DNA of 46,213 bases from Brevibacterium sp. (GTDB lineage: Bacteria > Actinomycetota > Actinomycetes > Actinomycetales > Brevibacteriaceae). Under the pieces are notes generated by a model that saw only the letters and a list, made by a program, of their open reading frames with translations, did no database searches and was not told the DNA's origin. The stretch lies in the NCBI GenBank assembly GCA_030457025.1, contig JAKDSA010000019.1, forward strand, positions 1 to 46,213. The letters run 5' to 3'. Made by a program: the position numbers and the translations under genes. Of the stretch, positions 26,066 to 37,226 are shown piece by piece (positions within the stretch are counted from its first letter, which is position 1; the number at the start of each line of letters is the position of its first letter).

Positions 26066-26389
26066 TACTCCACAGGTGCTAATACTTCTACTCTATGAAT
26101 TGAAGTTGTAAGAGGGTGACCGCCACCGACTGCATCGGCTCGGTCGGGAAGCTCTCGAGCACGAGCTCGGCAGGAACTCGGGACACTGTCAGTTATTCGA
26201 ACACAGCGTTACGGTCGATTCTCGAATGCGAGATCTCTGAGGCCTGGGGCCGAGAGGGGCGCCTGACCGATCATCATGTTGGCTGCCCAATGCCGGGAAG
26301 CTGAGATTTCGGATAGGCTGTGTAAAGTTTTCCGAGCAACCTCACGCCAGTGTCTTGAGTACGTCGGGTGGCCACCCCGAAGGAGTAAA

Positions 26390-27529
26390 GTGAACGCCGA
26401 AACATCTCCCCTGAAGTTCAAAGTCAATCGCGACGTCCTTGCCGATGCAGTGACCTGGGCAACCAAGACTCTCCCCAGTCGTCCGTCCGCACCGGTTCTC
26501 ACCGGCATCCTCATCACCGCCGAGGCCGGTGGGACCGTCCGTCTCTCCGTCTTCGACTACGAGGTCTCCTCCCGAGTCGAGATCGCAGCCGACGTGGTCA
26601 CTCCCGGCACCGTTCTCGTCTCCGGTCGACTCCTCGCCGATATCTCGAAGGCGCTTCCGAACCAGGAAGTCACCCTTGAACAGATCGATTCGAAGGTCGA
26701 CGTCACGTGCAGCTCCTCTCGGTTCTCGCTGATGACGATGCCAGTGGGCGAATACCCATCGTTGCCTCAGGTTCCCGACGCTTCGGGAACCGTTTCGGCC
26801 GGCGAATTCCAGAACGCCGTATCTCAGGTCACGATCGCGACGTCGAAGGATGACACACTGCCGATCCTGACCAGCGTGCGCGTTGAGATCGAGGGCGAGA
26901 AGGTCACACTTCTGGCCACCGACCGCTATCGGCTCGCTGTCCGTGAGTTCACCTGGAACCCTGGTCGACCCGATGTCTCTGCAGTCGCACTTCTGCGCGG
27001 TCGGACACTTTCGGATGTCTCGAAGTCCCTCGGTGGGGATGTCACGATCGGCCTGAGCAACGATGAGGGCAAGGATCTCATCTCCTTCACCTCGGCGGGG
27101 CGAGTCACGACATCACTGCTCGTCGAGGGCGAATACCCCAAGGTGCGTTCCCTGTTCCCCGATTCGGTTCCGATCCATGCGATCGTCGAAACAGGTGTGC
27201 TGCGTGAAGCAGTCCGTCGTGTCTCGCTCGTGGCCGAACGAAACACTCCGCTGCGATTCGAGGTCAGCGACGGAATGCTCACCCTCCACGCTGGTACCGG
27301 TGACGATGCTCAAGCATCGGAAGCCGTCGAGGCGGTGCTGCAGGGTGACCCCATCACCGTTGGCTTCAACCCGCACTACATCGCCGAAGGTCTGGCCGCG
27401 ATCGAGAGCCCGTACGTGAATTTCTCGTTCACCCAGCCGATGAAACCCGTCATCATCTCAGGACAGAAGGATCTGGAATCATCGGCCGACGAGTCGTATC
27501 GATACCTGCTCATGCCAACGCGTATCTGA
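26390..27529 (+). CDS. dnaN: DNA polymerase III beta sliding clamp
   Basis: Ring-shaped processivity clamp of 379 aa from GTG 26390, which has AGGAG four bases upstream; the longer upstream frame lacks homology. The three-fold clamp domains are visible: KFKVNRDVLADAVTWATKTLPSRPSAPVLTGI at the start, TVSAGEFQNAVSQVTIATSKDDTLPILTSV in the middle, and EGEYPKVRSLFPDSVPIHAIVETGVLREAVRRVSLVAE later. The C terminus SYRYLLMPTRI resembles the canonical MPxR-type end. recF begins on the base after its stop. Confidence 0.97.
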   Translation: MNAETSPLKFKVNRDVLADAVTWATKTLPSRPSAPVLTGILITAEAGGTVRLSVFDYEVSSRVEIAADVVTPGTVLVSGRLLADISKALPNQEVTLEQIDSKVDVTCSSSRFSLMTMPVGEYPSLPQVPDASGTVSAGEFQNAVSQVTIATSKDDTLPILTSVRVEIEGEKVTLLATDRYRLAVREFTWNPGRPDVSAVALLRGRTLSDVSKSLGGDVTIGLSNDEGKDLISFTSAGRVTTSLLVEGEYPKVRSLFPDSVPIHAIVETGVLREAVRRVSLVAERNTPLRFEVSDGMLTLHAGTGDDAQASEAVEAVLQGDPITVGFNPHYIAEGLAAIESPYVNFSFTQPMKPVIISGQKDLESSADESYRYLLMPTRI

Positions 27530-28654
27530 ATGTGGATATCCCGACTTTCACTGCGTAACTACCGGTCATATCCCGAGCTCGACCTGGAGTTCGAACCCGG
27601 AGTCACCACATTCGTGGCCGACAACGGGACCGGCAAGACCAATATCGTCGAAGCCATCGGGTATCTGGCCCATCTGCGTTCTCACCGGGTGGCCTTCGAT
27701 ACGCCTCTGGTCAACGAGTCTGCGCAGACGGCGACCGTGTCGGCTCTCGTGAACCGCGATCAGCGTCACGCCACAGTCGAAGTCTCGATCCAGTCGAAGG
27801 GTGCCAATCGGGCACGAGTCAACCGAACACCTGTGAAGATGAAGGAGATACTGGGGCTCGTCTCCTGTGTCGTCTTCGCTCCTGAGGACCTGAGTCTTAT
27901 CCGGGGTGAGCCAGCGGAACGACGGTCGTGGATCGACACCTTGGTCGTGTCGCGCAATCCTCGCTATTCCTCGGTGATCACCGATTTCGAACGTGCTCTC
28001 AAGCAGCGCAATGCGCTGCTCAAACGTCTGCGCGAGGACCGCGACCCCGGCCTTGAAGCAACCTTGGACATCTGGAACATGGCCTACGCGGATTCCGCCT
28101 CGGAGCTGGTGTTCGGTCGGCAGAAGGTCCTCGCCGACATCGTTGAACCGCTGCAGAGCAACTTCGCCCATATCGCCGCCGACGCTCGGCTGGAGCGCCA
28201 GGGGATCAAAGCTCGCTACGATTCGCGCATCGACTATTCGCAGGCGGAGTCCGCCGCCGAATGCAGAGAGCTGCTGCTGGCCGCCCTCGAACGCAGACGC
28301 ACCACTGAGATCGAACGCGGTGTGACCCTGCATGGTCCCGGCCGGGACGATCTGGCGCTGACGATCGGCGATCATCCGGCGAAGGGCTACGCCTCACATG
28401 GCGAGACCTGGTCCTTGGCCCTGGCGATGCAGCTGGCCGGGTGGGATCTGCTCAGTTCCGATGCCGGGTCGGTCGCCGAGGAACCGGTCCTCGTCCTCGA
28501 CGATGTCTTCGCCGAACTCGACACCGGACGTCGCAGCAGACTGGCATCGCGGATCACCGAAGCCGAGCAGGTATTCATCACCGCAGCCGTCGACGGGGAC
28601 CTGCCCGAGGGGCTTGAAGGCCGGCGAATCGGTCAGGAGAGTCTGGCCCCGTGA
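27530..28654 (+). CDS. recF: DNA replication and repair protein RecF
   Basis: SMC-like ATPase that loads RecA at gaps through RecOR. It is 374 aa. Walker A is VADNGTGKTNIVEAI (about residues 29-43), the ABC signature region is TLHGPGRDDLAL, and Walker B is VLVLDDVFAELD. The N terminus MWISRLSLRNYRSYPELDLEF is typical. The ATG abuts the dnaN stop with no separate ribosome site, so it is probably translated by coupling. No gnd gene intervenes, unlike in streptomycetes. Confidence 0.97.
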   Translation: MWISRLSLRNYRSYPELDLEFEPGVTTFVADNGTGKTNIVEAIGYLAHLRSHRVAFDTPLVNESAQTATVSALVNRDQRHATVEVSIQSKGANRARVNRTPVKMKEILGLVSCVVFAPEDLSLIRGEPAERRSWIDTLVVSRNPRYSSVITDFERALKQRNALLKRLREDRDPGLEATLDIWNMAYADSASELVFGRQKVLADIVEPLQSNFAHIAADARLERQGIKARYDSRIDYSQAESAAECRELLLAALERRRTTEIERGVTLHGPGRDDLALTIGDHPAKGYASHGETWSLALAMQLAGWDLLSSDAGSVAEEPVLVLDDVFAELDTGRRSRLASRITEAEQVFITAAVDGDLPEGLEGRRIGQESLAP

Positions 28655-29163
28655 GCGGCATCGAGAAGGACACCTCCACTCCGGTCGCGGCTCTCGAGGC
28701 CCTGGACCGGGTGCGTCGGATGGAAGCGACCGAGGCGAAGTTCGTCCGCAGCCGCCGACGGTCACGACTGCGCGGGGAAGCCATCTACTCGTCGGCGGGC
28801 AAAGACAAACGTGATCCTGCAGCGATCTCATCGGCGCTGGGCAAGCTGATCTCCGCCCGAGGCTGGTCGTCGTCGATCGACATCGGCAAGGTGCTCGGCC
28901 GGTGGCCGGATCTGGTGGGAGAACAGGTGGCGATGCACTGCAAACCCGTCGACTTCTCCCCTCCGCTCCTGATCATCGCGGCGGACTCAACCACCTGGGC
29001 GACTCAGCTGCGAGTCCTCAAGCCCACGATCCTGAGAGCATTGGAGGCAGGTCTCGGCTCACAGACCATCACGGAGATCGAGATCCGCGGGCCGCGGGGG
29101 CGCAGCTTCAAGAAGGGCCGGCGCAGCGTGTCCGGTCGGGGCCCACGGGACACCTTCGGCTGA
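28651..29163 (+). CDS. dciA: DciA-family (DUF721) replicative helicase loader
   Basis: 170-aa protein of the DUF721 family, positionally equal to Rv0004, whose family (DciA) loads the DnaB helicase in bacteria lacking DnaC. The core LGKLISARGWSSSIDIGKVLGRWPDLVGEQVAMHCKPVDF and LLIIAADSTTWATQLRVLKPTIL is visible, with a basic tail (RSFKKGRRSVSGRGPRDTFG). The GTG start overlaps the recF stop (GTGA). Confidence 0.93.
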   Translation: MSGIEKDTSTPVAALEALDRVRRMEATEAKFVRSRRRSRLRGEAIYSSAGKDKRDPAAISSALGKLISARGWSSSIDIGKVLGRWPDLVGEQVAMHCKPVDFSPPLLIIAADSTTWATQLRVLKPTILRALEAGLGSQTITEIEIRGPRGRSFKKGRRSVSGRGPRDTFG

Positions 29164-29371
29164 GTCTCGGAAGTCCGCTGAACTCCGGGTTCGGCCCAGC
29201 TTCGGCGGATGAAGAATTGAGTCGGCGCGAAGACAGATCCGAAAAACCATAGAGGGCCTTAAACGGCGATAGCCGATCCCGTTCGTGCCCGGGGGTACAC
29301 GAGAGGCTTCAAAAATCCGGAAATGCACCTTAAAGAGCCGCTTACGGGCATTTCTGGCCCTGGCGCGGTAG

Positions 29372-31408
<2,037 letters not shown>

Positions 31409-31517
31409 TCCTCACCGTCGGTTCTCGGCTGCTGTCGGGAGTCGACGGTCATCCTGACTCTCATGAATTCATTCACCGCCGTGCTGCGCGGATCAAGACA
31501 CAAGGGAAGAGCCCACA

Positions 31518-34076
31518 TTGGCTGACGAAAACGATATCGGAACCGAAACCAACCGTACTGAACAGGTTGATCTCAACCTGGAGATGCAGAGGTCGTACCT
31601 CGATTATGCGATGAGCGTGATCGTCGGCCGTGCCCTGCCTGACGTCCGCGATGGACTCAAGCCTGTCCACCGACGCGTGCTGTACGCGATGTTCGACGGC
31701 GGCTACCGGCCGGACCGCAACTTCTCGAAGTGCTCACGCGTCGTCGGCGACGTCATGGGCCAGTACCACCCGCACGGTGACACGGCGATCTACGACGCCA
31801 TGGTCCGACTCGTGCAGCCGTGGACGATGCGCTACCCGCTCGTCGCCGGACAGGGCAACTTCGGCTCTCCGGGTGACGACGGTGCGGCTGCGCCACGTTA
31901 TACCGAGTGCAAGATGGCTCCCCTGGCCATGGAGATGGTCAGGGACATCGAAGAGGGCACCGTCGACTTCCAGGACAACTACGACGGTCGCAACCAGGAG
32001 CCGACGGTTCTGCCCTCGCGGTTCCCGAACCTGCTGGTCAACGGTTCCTCGGGGATCGCGGTGGGCATGGCCACGAACATCCCGCCGCACAACCTCCGTG
32101 AGGTTGCGGCCGGAGCTCAGTGGCTGCTCTCCCACCCCGAAGTCAGTAAGGAAGAGGCGCTGGAGGCGCTGCTCGGCATCGTCAAGGGCCCCGACTTCCC
32201 GATGGCTGCGACGATCCTGGGGCGCAAGGGCATCGAGGACATGTACCGCACCGGTCGCGGTTCGATCACGCAGCGGGCTGTCGTCGAGGTGGAGGAGATC
32301 CAAGGACGCACCTGCTTGGTCGTCACGGAACTGCCGCATATGGTCAACCCTGACACCCTGGCCGCGAAGATCGCCTCCTACGTCAAGGACGGCAAGGTCG
32401 CCGGCATTGCGGACCTCCGTGATGAGTCCTCGGGACGCACGGGTCAGCGCCTGGTCATCGTGCTCAAGCGCGATGCGGTGGCGAAGGTCGTGCTCAACAA
32501 CCTCTACAAGCACACCTCGCTGCAGGAGAACTTCTCTGCGAACATGCTGGCGATTGTCGACAGTGTGCCGCGCACACTCAGCCTGGACTCGTTCCTGCGC
32601 CTGTGGGTCAAGCACCAGATCGAAGTGATCGTCCGGCGCACCGAATTCCGTCTGCGCAAGGCCGAGGAGCGCGCGCATATCCTGCGTGGCTACCTCAAGG
32701 CACTCGATGCCCTCGACGAGGTCATCGCTCTGATCCGTCGTTCACCCTCGTCTGATGAGGCTCGTACCGGGCTGATGGAACTCCTCGAGGTTGATGAGAT
32801 TCAGGCCAATGCCATTCTTGATCTGCAGCTGCGCCGCCTTGCTGCCCTGGAACGCCTGAAGATCCAGGAAGAGGCCGACAAGATCGAACAGCAGATCGCT
32901 GAGTTCAAATACATCCTCGCGACTCCCTCCCGTCAGCGCGAGATCGTGTCGGAAGAACTCGACGAGATCGTCGAACGCTACGGTGACGACCGTCGGACCA
33001 GAATCCTGGCCGGATTCGACGGAGATGTGTCGATGGAAGACCTGATTCCGGAGGAAGAGGTCGTCGTCACCATCACCCGCGGCGGATATGCCAAGCGCAC
33101 ACAGAACCACCTCTACCGGGCACAGCACCGTGGTGGTAAGGGCATCAAGGGCGCAAACCTGCGCGGAGACGACGTCGTCGAGCAGTTCTTCGTCACCTCC
33201 ACACACAACTGGCTGCTGTTCTTCACGAATACCGGTCGTGTCTACCGGGCCAAGGCCTATGAGCTTCCAGAAGGTTCACGAGATGCCAAGGGTCAGCACG
33301 TAGCGAACCTGCTCGCTCTGCAGCCGGGAGAAACGATCGCCAAGGTGCTCTCCATCCGTGACTACGAGGAAGCTGACTTCCTCATCCTGGCCACGCAGTC
33401 CGGTGTCGTGAAGAAGACGCGTCTGAGTGAGTATGACTCGAACCGCACGGGCGGCGTCATCGCGATCAACCTCCGTGAGTACAAGGGGCAGCCAGATGAG
33501 CTGGTCTCGGCACGGATCGTCAGCTCCGAGGACCACCTCCTGATGATTTCCCGCAAGGGAATGTCGATCCGGTTCGCGGCTGACGATGACTCGATTCGCC
33601 CTCTGGGCCGAGTCACCGGCGGTGTGACCGGAATGAAGTTCAAGGGCGATGACGAACTGCTGACCATGGATGTCATCCAGCCCGACACCTTCGTCTTCGT
33701 CGTGACAGAGGGCGGCTATGCCAAGCGGACTCCGGTCGACGAATACCGTGTGCAGGGCCGTGGCGGCCTGGGAATCCGGGTTGCCAAGATCACGGAGCAG
33801 CGCGGAGACCTGGTGGGTGGACTGATCGTCGATGAGGGAGAAGAAGTCCTCGTCGTCATGGAACGCGGTAAGATCGTACGGTCGAATATCGATGAAGTTC
33901 CGGCTAAGGGACGCAACACGATGGGTGTGGTGTTCGCGAAACCGGGCAAGAATGATCGTATTATCGCTGTAACGCGTGGACCCGAGACCGTGGTCGAAGA
34001 ACTTGACGAAGAAGCTGAGGAACCGGAGGGTGAGGACGTAGAGCCTCAGACCGGCAGCGAGGATGTGGAAGAGTGA
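31518..34076 (+). CDS. gyrA: DNA gyrase subunit A
   Basis: DNA-cleaving subunit of gyrase, 852 aa from TTG 31518 (GGGAAGAG upstream). The quinolone-resistance region reads [14 protein letters not shown]: Thr89 aligns with E. coli Ser83, keeping a hydroxyl, and Asp93 aligns with Asp87, so no classic resistance change is present. The catalytic Tyr128 is in AAPRYTE. The tower and coiled coil follow, then the C-terminal beta-pinwheel with a GyrA-box-like HRGGKGIKG. The acidic tail ends [18 protein letters not shown]. No intein is present. The stop overlaps the next gene's GTG. Confidence 0.98.
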   Translation: MADENDIGTETNRTEQVDLNLEMQRSYLDYAMSVIVGRALPDVRDGLKPVHRRVLYAMFDGGYRPDRNFSKCSRVVGDVMGQYHPHGDTAIYDAMVRLVQPWTMRYPLVAGQGNFGSPGDDGAAAPRYTECKMAPLAMEMVRDIEEGTVDFQDNYDGRNQEPTVLPSRFPNLLVNGSSGIAVGMATNIPPHNLREVAAGAQWLLSHPEVSKEEALEALLGIVKGPDFPMAATILGRKGIEDMYRTGRGSITQRAVVEVEEIQGRTCLVVTELPHMVNPDTLAAKIASYVKDGKVAGIADLRDESSGRTGQRLVIVLKRDAVAKVVLNNLYKHTSLQENFSANMLAIVDSVPRTLSLDSFLRLWVKHQIEVIVRRTEFRLRKAEERAHILRGYLKALDALDEVIALIRRSPSSDEARTGLMELLEVDEIQANAILDLQLRRLAALERLKIQEEADKIEQQIAEFKYILATPSRQREIVSEELDEIVERYGDDRRTRILAGFDGDVSMEDLIPEEEVVVTITRGGYAKRTQNHLYRAQHRGGKGIKGANLRGDDVVEQFFVTSTHNWLLFFTNTGRVYRAKAYELPEGSRDAKGQHVANLLALQPGETIAKVLSIRDYEEADFLILATQSGVVKKTRLSEYDSNRTGGVIAINLREYKGQPDELVSARIVSSEDHLLMISRKGMSIRFAADDDSIRPLGRVTGGVTGMKFKGDDELLTMDVIQPDTFVFVVTEGGYAKRTPVDEYRVQGRGGLGIRVAKITEQRGDLVGGLIVDEGEEVLVVMERGKIVRSNIDEVPAKGRNTMGVVFAKPGKNDRIIAVTRGPETVVEELDEEAEEPEGEDVEPQTGSEDVEE

Positions 34077-34909
34077 GCGACAACAAACAGCCAGGCTCAG
34101 GCAAGATCATACGCACGTCCAGTGGCTCCACCCGCTTGACAGCAGGATCGTCGAAGAACGGGGAGAAGGCTGATCCGTCGGCCGGTTCCGATAATTCGTC
34201 GGGTTCGGGTAACTCGTCGGGTTCGGGCAACTCGGACAAAGCGCCCGACAGGTCCCAAGTGGTGACTCCTCCTGCTCCGAAGGCCTCACCGAAGCCCAAC
34301 AGGGCTCCTTCGCCCGGGCAGCCCTCCGGCGGTTCGACTGCGGCCGGACAGCCTTCGGCAGGAACCGCCTCCGGAGGCTCCGCGCCCTCGAGCCAGGCAA
34401 CCGGGTCACAGAGCTCCTCGTCCGGAAGCGGTCGAGCCACCTCGGCGATGGGATCGGCGACCAACACCGTTCGCGCCAGCTCCGGCAGCGTGAAAATGGG
34501 CGTCAAGAACATGGTCGACAGCGGCAAGGGCAACAAAAAGAAGAAGGGCCCGCGTACGGTTCGCCTCACCGTGTCGGCAGTGGACCCATGGTCGGTCATG
34601 AAGATGTCGTTCCTCATGTCCGTAGCCATCGGCATCGCCACCATCGTGGCCTTCATCGTGCTCTGGATCGTCCTCCAGGCCACGGGCGTCATGAGCGGGC
34701 TGGAATCGACCGTGGGTGAAGTCGCCGGAGCGGAGTCGGCTGAGAAGATCATCGGGATCTTCGGATTCGGCCGGGTTGTTGCGGCCGGCTTCATCATCGC
34801 CGTCATCAACATCGTCCTGATGACGGCACTGTCGACTCTGGCCGCGTTCATCTACAACATCGGATCCCTCATCGCGGGCGGGTTCCACCTGACGCTGACC
34901 GACGACTGA
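34073..34909 (+). CDS. DUF3566 membrane protein
   Basis: 278-aa protein in the place of Rv0007, directly after gyrA in actinobacteria. The first about 155 residues are a disordered Ser/Gly/Pro/Ala-rich cytoplasmic stretch with the repeat NSSGSG. The DUF3566 domain follows: [34 protein letters not shown], a second membrane helix ([36 protein letters not shown]), and the conserved end. The GTG start overlaps the gyrA stop by four bases. The function is unknown; co-transcription with gyrase is likely. Confidence 0.92.
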   Translation: MSDNKQPGSGKIIRTSSGSTRLTAGSSKNGEKADPSAGSDNSSGSGNSSGSGNSDKAPDRSQVVTPPAPKASPKPNRAPSPGQPSGGSTAAGQPSAGTASGGSAPSSQATGSQSSSSGSGRATSAMGSATNTVRASSGSVKMGVKNMVDSGKGNKKKKGPRTVRLTVSAVDPWSVMKMSFLMSVAIGIATIVAFIVLWIVLQATGVMSGLESTVGEVAGAESAEKIIGIFGFGRVVAAGFIIAVINIVLMTALSTLAAFIYNIGSLIAGGFHLTLTDD

Positions 34910-34948
34910 GATCCGCGCCATCCCTGCTTCGGCAGCAGTCAGCTCCAC

Positions 34949-35005
34949 CTGCCTGACGGCGACCTGGATTCCCCTGCGCGGGGATTTCGCGTCGCCGTCA
35001 GGCAG
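34949..35005 (+). terminator. Strong hairpin ending the gyrBA/DUF3566 operon
   Basis: Outer stem of 15 bp, CTGCCTGACGGCGAC (34949-34963) with GTCGCCGTCAGGCAG (34991-35005), enclosing a smaller TCCCC-tgcgc-GGGGA hairpin. It lies 40 bases after the DUF3566 stop. There is no long T-run, as is common in actinobacteria. Confidence 0.85.
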
Positions 35006-35119
35006 TTGATAGACTCATGGTTGCAAAAGGCGAGGTCATGTGAGGCGAGTCACTGTCAGCCGATTTGTGTTGGAATGGCCCGTTGGGTATCGTTTTACTT
35101 CGGGTTCACCCCCTGAAAA

Positions 35120-35193
35120 GGGCCTATAGCTCAGGCGGTTAGAGCGCTTCGCTGATAACGAAGAGGTCCCTGGTTCAAGTCCAGGTAGGCCCA
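35120..35193 (+). tRNA. tRNA-Ile (GAT anticodon)
   Basis: 74-base cloverleaf. The acceptor GGGCCTA pairs with TAGGCCC, the anticodon stem is CTTCG/CGAAG with loop CTGATAA (anticodon GAT), the T arm is CCTGG-TTCAAGT-CCAGG, and the discriminator is A. CCA is not encoded. This is the standard tRNA after the gyrA block in actinobacteria. Confidence 0.97.
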
Positions 35194-35212
35194 CATCCTT
35201 TCGAGGAGGATC

Positions 35213-35329
35213 ATGAAGAAATGGATTCTCAGTGGTCTCACACTAGTGGGACTCGGAGTTTTCTTCCGGTGGCGGCACAGTAATCTCAGTGCCCAAGCCG
35301 AATGGTCTGAACACACCGACTCGGTGTGA
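35213..35329 (+). CDS. DLW-39 family micropeptide
   Basis: 38-aa protein: MKKWILSGLTLVGLGVFFRW, then RHSNLSAQAEWSEHTDSV. It matches the actinobacterial DLW-39 family, about 39 aa with a hydrophobic N-terminal segment and a C-terminal xxW-[ST]-E-x-TDSV motif; here DLW reads AEW. The ATG is preceded by a strong GAGGAGG. It sits between tRNA-Ile and tRNA-Ala, the family's usual place. The function is unknown; one membrane-inserting helix (about residues 4-18) is likely. Confidence 0.85.
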   Translation: MKKWILSGLTLVGLGVFFRWRHSNLSAQAEWSEHTDSV

Positions 35330-35344
35330 AGGTGAATCCCTTTT

Positions 35345-35420
35345 GGGGGTATGGCGCAATTGGTAGCGCATCTGCTTTGCAAGCAGAGGGTTAGGGGTTC
35401 GAGTCCCCTTACCTCCACCA
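35345..35420 (+). tRNA. tRNA-Ala (TGC anticodon), copy 1
   Basis: 73-base cloverleaf plus an encoded CCA (35418-35420). The acceptor GGGGGTA pairs with TACCTCC, the anticodon stem TCTGC/GCAGA has loop TTTGCAA (anticodon TGC), and the T arm is AGGGG-TTCGAGT-CCCCT. Confidence 0.97.
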
Positions 35421-35424
35421 GATG

Positions 35425-35461
35425 ACGAAGGCTCCGGACCGGATCGGTTCGGAGCCTTCGT
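35425..35461 (+). terminator. Hairpin after tRNA-Ala copy 1
   Basis: 12-bp stem, ACGAAGGCTCCG (35425-35436) with CGGAGCCTTCGT (35450-35461), 13-base loop, starting 5 bases after the encoded CCA. It is probably the tRNA transcript terminator. Confidence 0.8.
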
Positions 35462-35532
35462 GGTTCTGGAGGGTCCGATCTCTGCTGCCGACGGCGATGA
35501 CGGCAGGCTTCTCTCGATATTCCCACGATCAC

Positions 35533-35558
35533 GGAATAAGCTGATGTGGATTGCCGTT
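35533..35558 (+). promoter_or_regulatory. SigR/SigH-type promoter of the DHA2 transporter
   Basis: GGAAT (35533-35537), exactly 18 bases, then GTT (35556-35558), ending 60 bases before the transporter ATG. It has the same form as the motifs before trxB and trxA. Confidence 0.6.
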
Positions 35559-35618
35559 GATCTCTTTGTCCGCGCAGAGTCGGTTGCTGCCTGCGGTATC
35601 CCGTCCCGGTCCGGGGCG

Positions 35619-37148
35619 ATGACAGACCTTTTCGATCGGAGCAACTCTTTGTCCAGCGACACCTCACCGTCCCGTCCCGACGACTCGCGGGCCGACTCCA
35701 TCGATCCTGCCGGGATGCGGGTGATCTGGCTGCTTCTGGTGGCCGCCTTCGTCGCGATCCTCAACGAAACGACGATGGCCATCGCGATCCCCGAGCTCAA
35801 CGCCTCACTTGGGATCCCTCCGGAGCTCGGCCAGTGGCTGACAAGTGCGTTCATGCTGACCATGGCCGTCGTCATCCCCACAACCGGTTTCCTCCTGCAG
35901 CGCTTCACCACCCGCCAGATCTTCCTGGCAGCGATGATCCTGTTCTCCTCCGGCACCCTGATCTGCCTGGTGGCTCCCGGATTCGCTGTCCTGCTCGTGG
36001 GACGCGTGGTCCAGGCCGCCGGCACCGGCATCATGATGCCCCTGCTGATGACGACGATGATGAATGTCGTCCCGCCTCATTCGCGTGGGCGGATGATGGG
36101 CCGGGTCGGCCTCGTCATTTCGCTTGCGCCCGCAATCGGTCCGACGATGTCGGGCATCGTCCTCGACTCACTCGGATGGCGCTGGCTGTTCGCCATCGTC
36201 CTGCCGATCGCGCTCGTCGCCCTCGGCCTCGGCGCCAAGTGGATGACCAACCTGGGTGAGAGCACGCACGCTCCGATCGATATGGTCTCCGTCGTACTCT
36301 CCGTCTTCGCCTTCGGCGGGATCGTCTTCGGACTCAGCCAGTTCGGTGGAGGCGACGGAGGGGGCTCCGCCAACTCTGCCTGGACTGCGATTGCTGCCGG
36401 ACTCGTGTTCCTGGCTCTGTTCGTCTGGCGTCAGCTGACTCTGCAGAAGGAGGACCGGGCGCTGCTGGACCTGCGTGTCTTCTCCGCGAAGAACTATGTC
36501 ATCGCGGTCGTCATCATGGCCGTCGTCTCGCTGGCCATGTTCGGCACCTTCTCCCTGCTTCCGCTGTACCTGCAGAACGTCGCCGGCCTCAACGCCACCC
36601 AGTCGGGCCTCGTCCTCCTGCCCGGGTCCATTCTCATGGGTGTTCTCGCTCCGGTGATGGGCCGCATCTATGACGCGCGTGGTCCCAGGACCCTGCTGAT
36701 CCCAGGTTCGGTCATGATCGCAGCGTCGATGTTCTCCTACTCCATGGTCGGGGTAGGTACGCCCACCTGGGTGCTCGTCGTCATCCAGACCGTGATGTCG
36801 CTGGGACTGGCGGCGTCGTTCACACCGCTGTTCTCGGCCTCGCTGGGGTCGCTGGAGCCGAAGCTGTACTCCCACGGATCTGCAGCGCTGAACACCATGC
36901 AGCAGGTGGCGGGGGCAGCCGGTACCGCGCTGCTCATCTCCATCTATTCTTCCGCTCTTCACTCCGGTGAGGCCGCAGGACGCTCTGTGGCGGAATCCGG
37001 TGCACCCGGAGCTCACAACGCCTTCCTGCTGGCCGCAGTCATCGCTCTGGTGCCCGTCGTGCTGTCGTTCTTCATCAAGAAGCCCGAAGACCAGGAGGAC
37101 GCCCCTGCCGAGGTGGTCCATTCGGTGACGGAGACACCTGCCGAGTGA
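35619..37148 (+). CDS. MFS multidrug-type transporter (DHA2, EmrB/QacA-like)
   Basis: Proton-driven exporter of the drug:H+ antiporter-2 group, about 509 aa with roughly 14 hydrophobic segments. Signatures: LNETTMAIAIPELNASLGIPPELGQWLTSAFML (the motif D1 region), an LLVGRVVQAAGTGIMMPLLMTTM stretch, SRGRMMGRVGLVISLAPAIGPTMSGIVLDSLGWRWLF (motif C), and a second half with LPLYLQNVAGLNATQSGLVLLPGS. The start is uncertain: ATG 35619 has a weak ribosome site, while in-frame TTG 35649 has GGAG seven bases upstream. The open frame further upstream overlaps a terminator and promoter motif and is not real. The substrate is unknown. The two tRNA-Ala copies bracket it. Confidence 0.9.
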   Translation: MTDLFDRSNSLSSDTSPSRPDDSRADSIDPAGMRVIWLLLVAAFVAILNETTMAIAIPELNASLGIPPELGQWLTSAFMLTMAVVIPTTGFLLQRFTTRQIFLAAMILFSSGTLICLVAPGFAVLLVGRVVQAAGTGIMMPLLMTTMMNVVPPHSRGRMMGRVGLVISLAPAIGPTMSGIVLDSLGWRWLFAIVLPIALVALGLGAKWMTNLGESTHAPIDMVSVVLSVFAFGGIVFGLSQFGGGDGGGSANSAWTAIAAGLVFLALFVWRQLTLQKEDRALLDLRVFSAKNYVIAVVIMAVVSLAMFGTFSLLPLYLQNVAGLNATQSGLVLLPGSILMGVLAPVMGRIYDARGPRTLLIPGSVMIAASMFSYSMVGVGTPTWVLVVIQTVMSLGLAASFTPLFSASLGSLEPKLYSHGSAALNTMQQVAGAAGTALLISIYSSALHSGEAAGRSVAESGAPGAHNAFLLAAVIALVPVVLSFFIKKPEDQEDAPAEVVHSVTETPAE

Positions 37149-37226
37149 ACTGAGGGTGAGCTGATCCAAGGTTCCTGCTCATCTGCGCGTGGCGCTGCGG
37201 ACAGGACCTGAACTAGAGTCGTCGTC

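Larger units (their letters stand above)
25849..26389. other. oriC: Replication origin oriC (dnaA-dnaN intergenic region)
   Basis: 541 bases without a gene between dnaA and dnaN, the usual actinobacterial oriC position. DnaA-box candidates: TGTGGATAA 25866-25874 (exact consensus, minus orientation), GGTGGATAA 25910-25918 (one mismatch), TTGTCCACA 26057-26065 (the form favoured in mycobacteria), and weaker 9-mers at 25878, 25898, 26002, 26014 and 26066. An AT-rich stretch (about 26079-26113) directly beside the 26057/26066 boxes is a candidate unwinding element. No convincing protein is encoded here. Confidence 0.88.

Noticed and set aside
31630-32628. 332-codon frame inside gyrA
   Set aside because: Arg/Ser/Thr-rich out-of-frame reading of gyrA.
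31518-34076. Intein or quinolone-resistance change in gyrA
   Set aside because: The reading is continuous with no intein motifs, and Thr89 and Asp93 keep the usual hydroxyl and acid.
35460-35618. Upstream extension of the DHA2 transporter frame
   Set aside because: It begins inside the tRNA terminator and covers the SigR-type promoter motif; family homology starts later.
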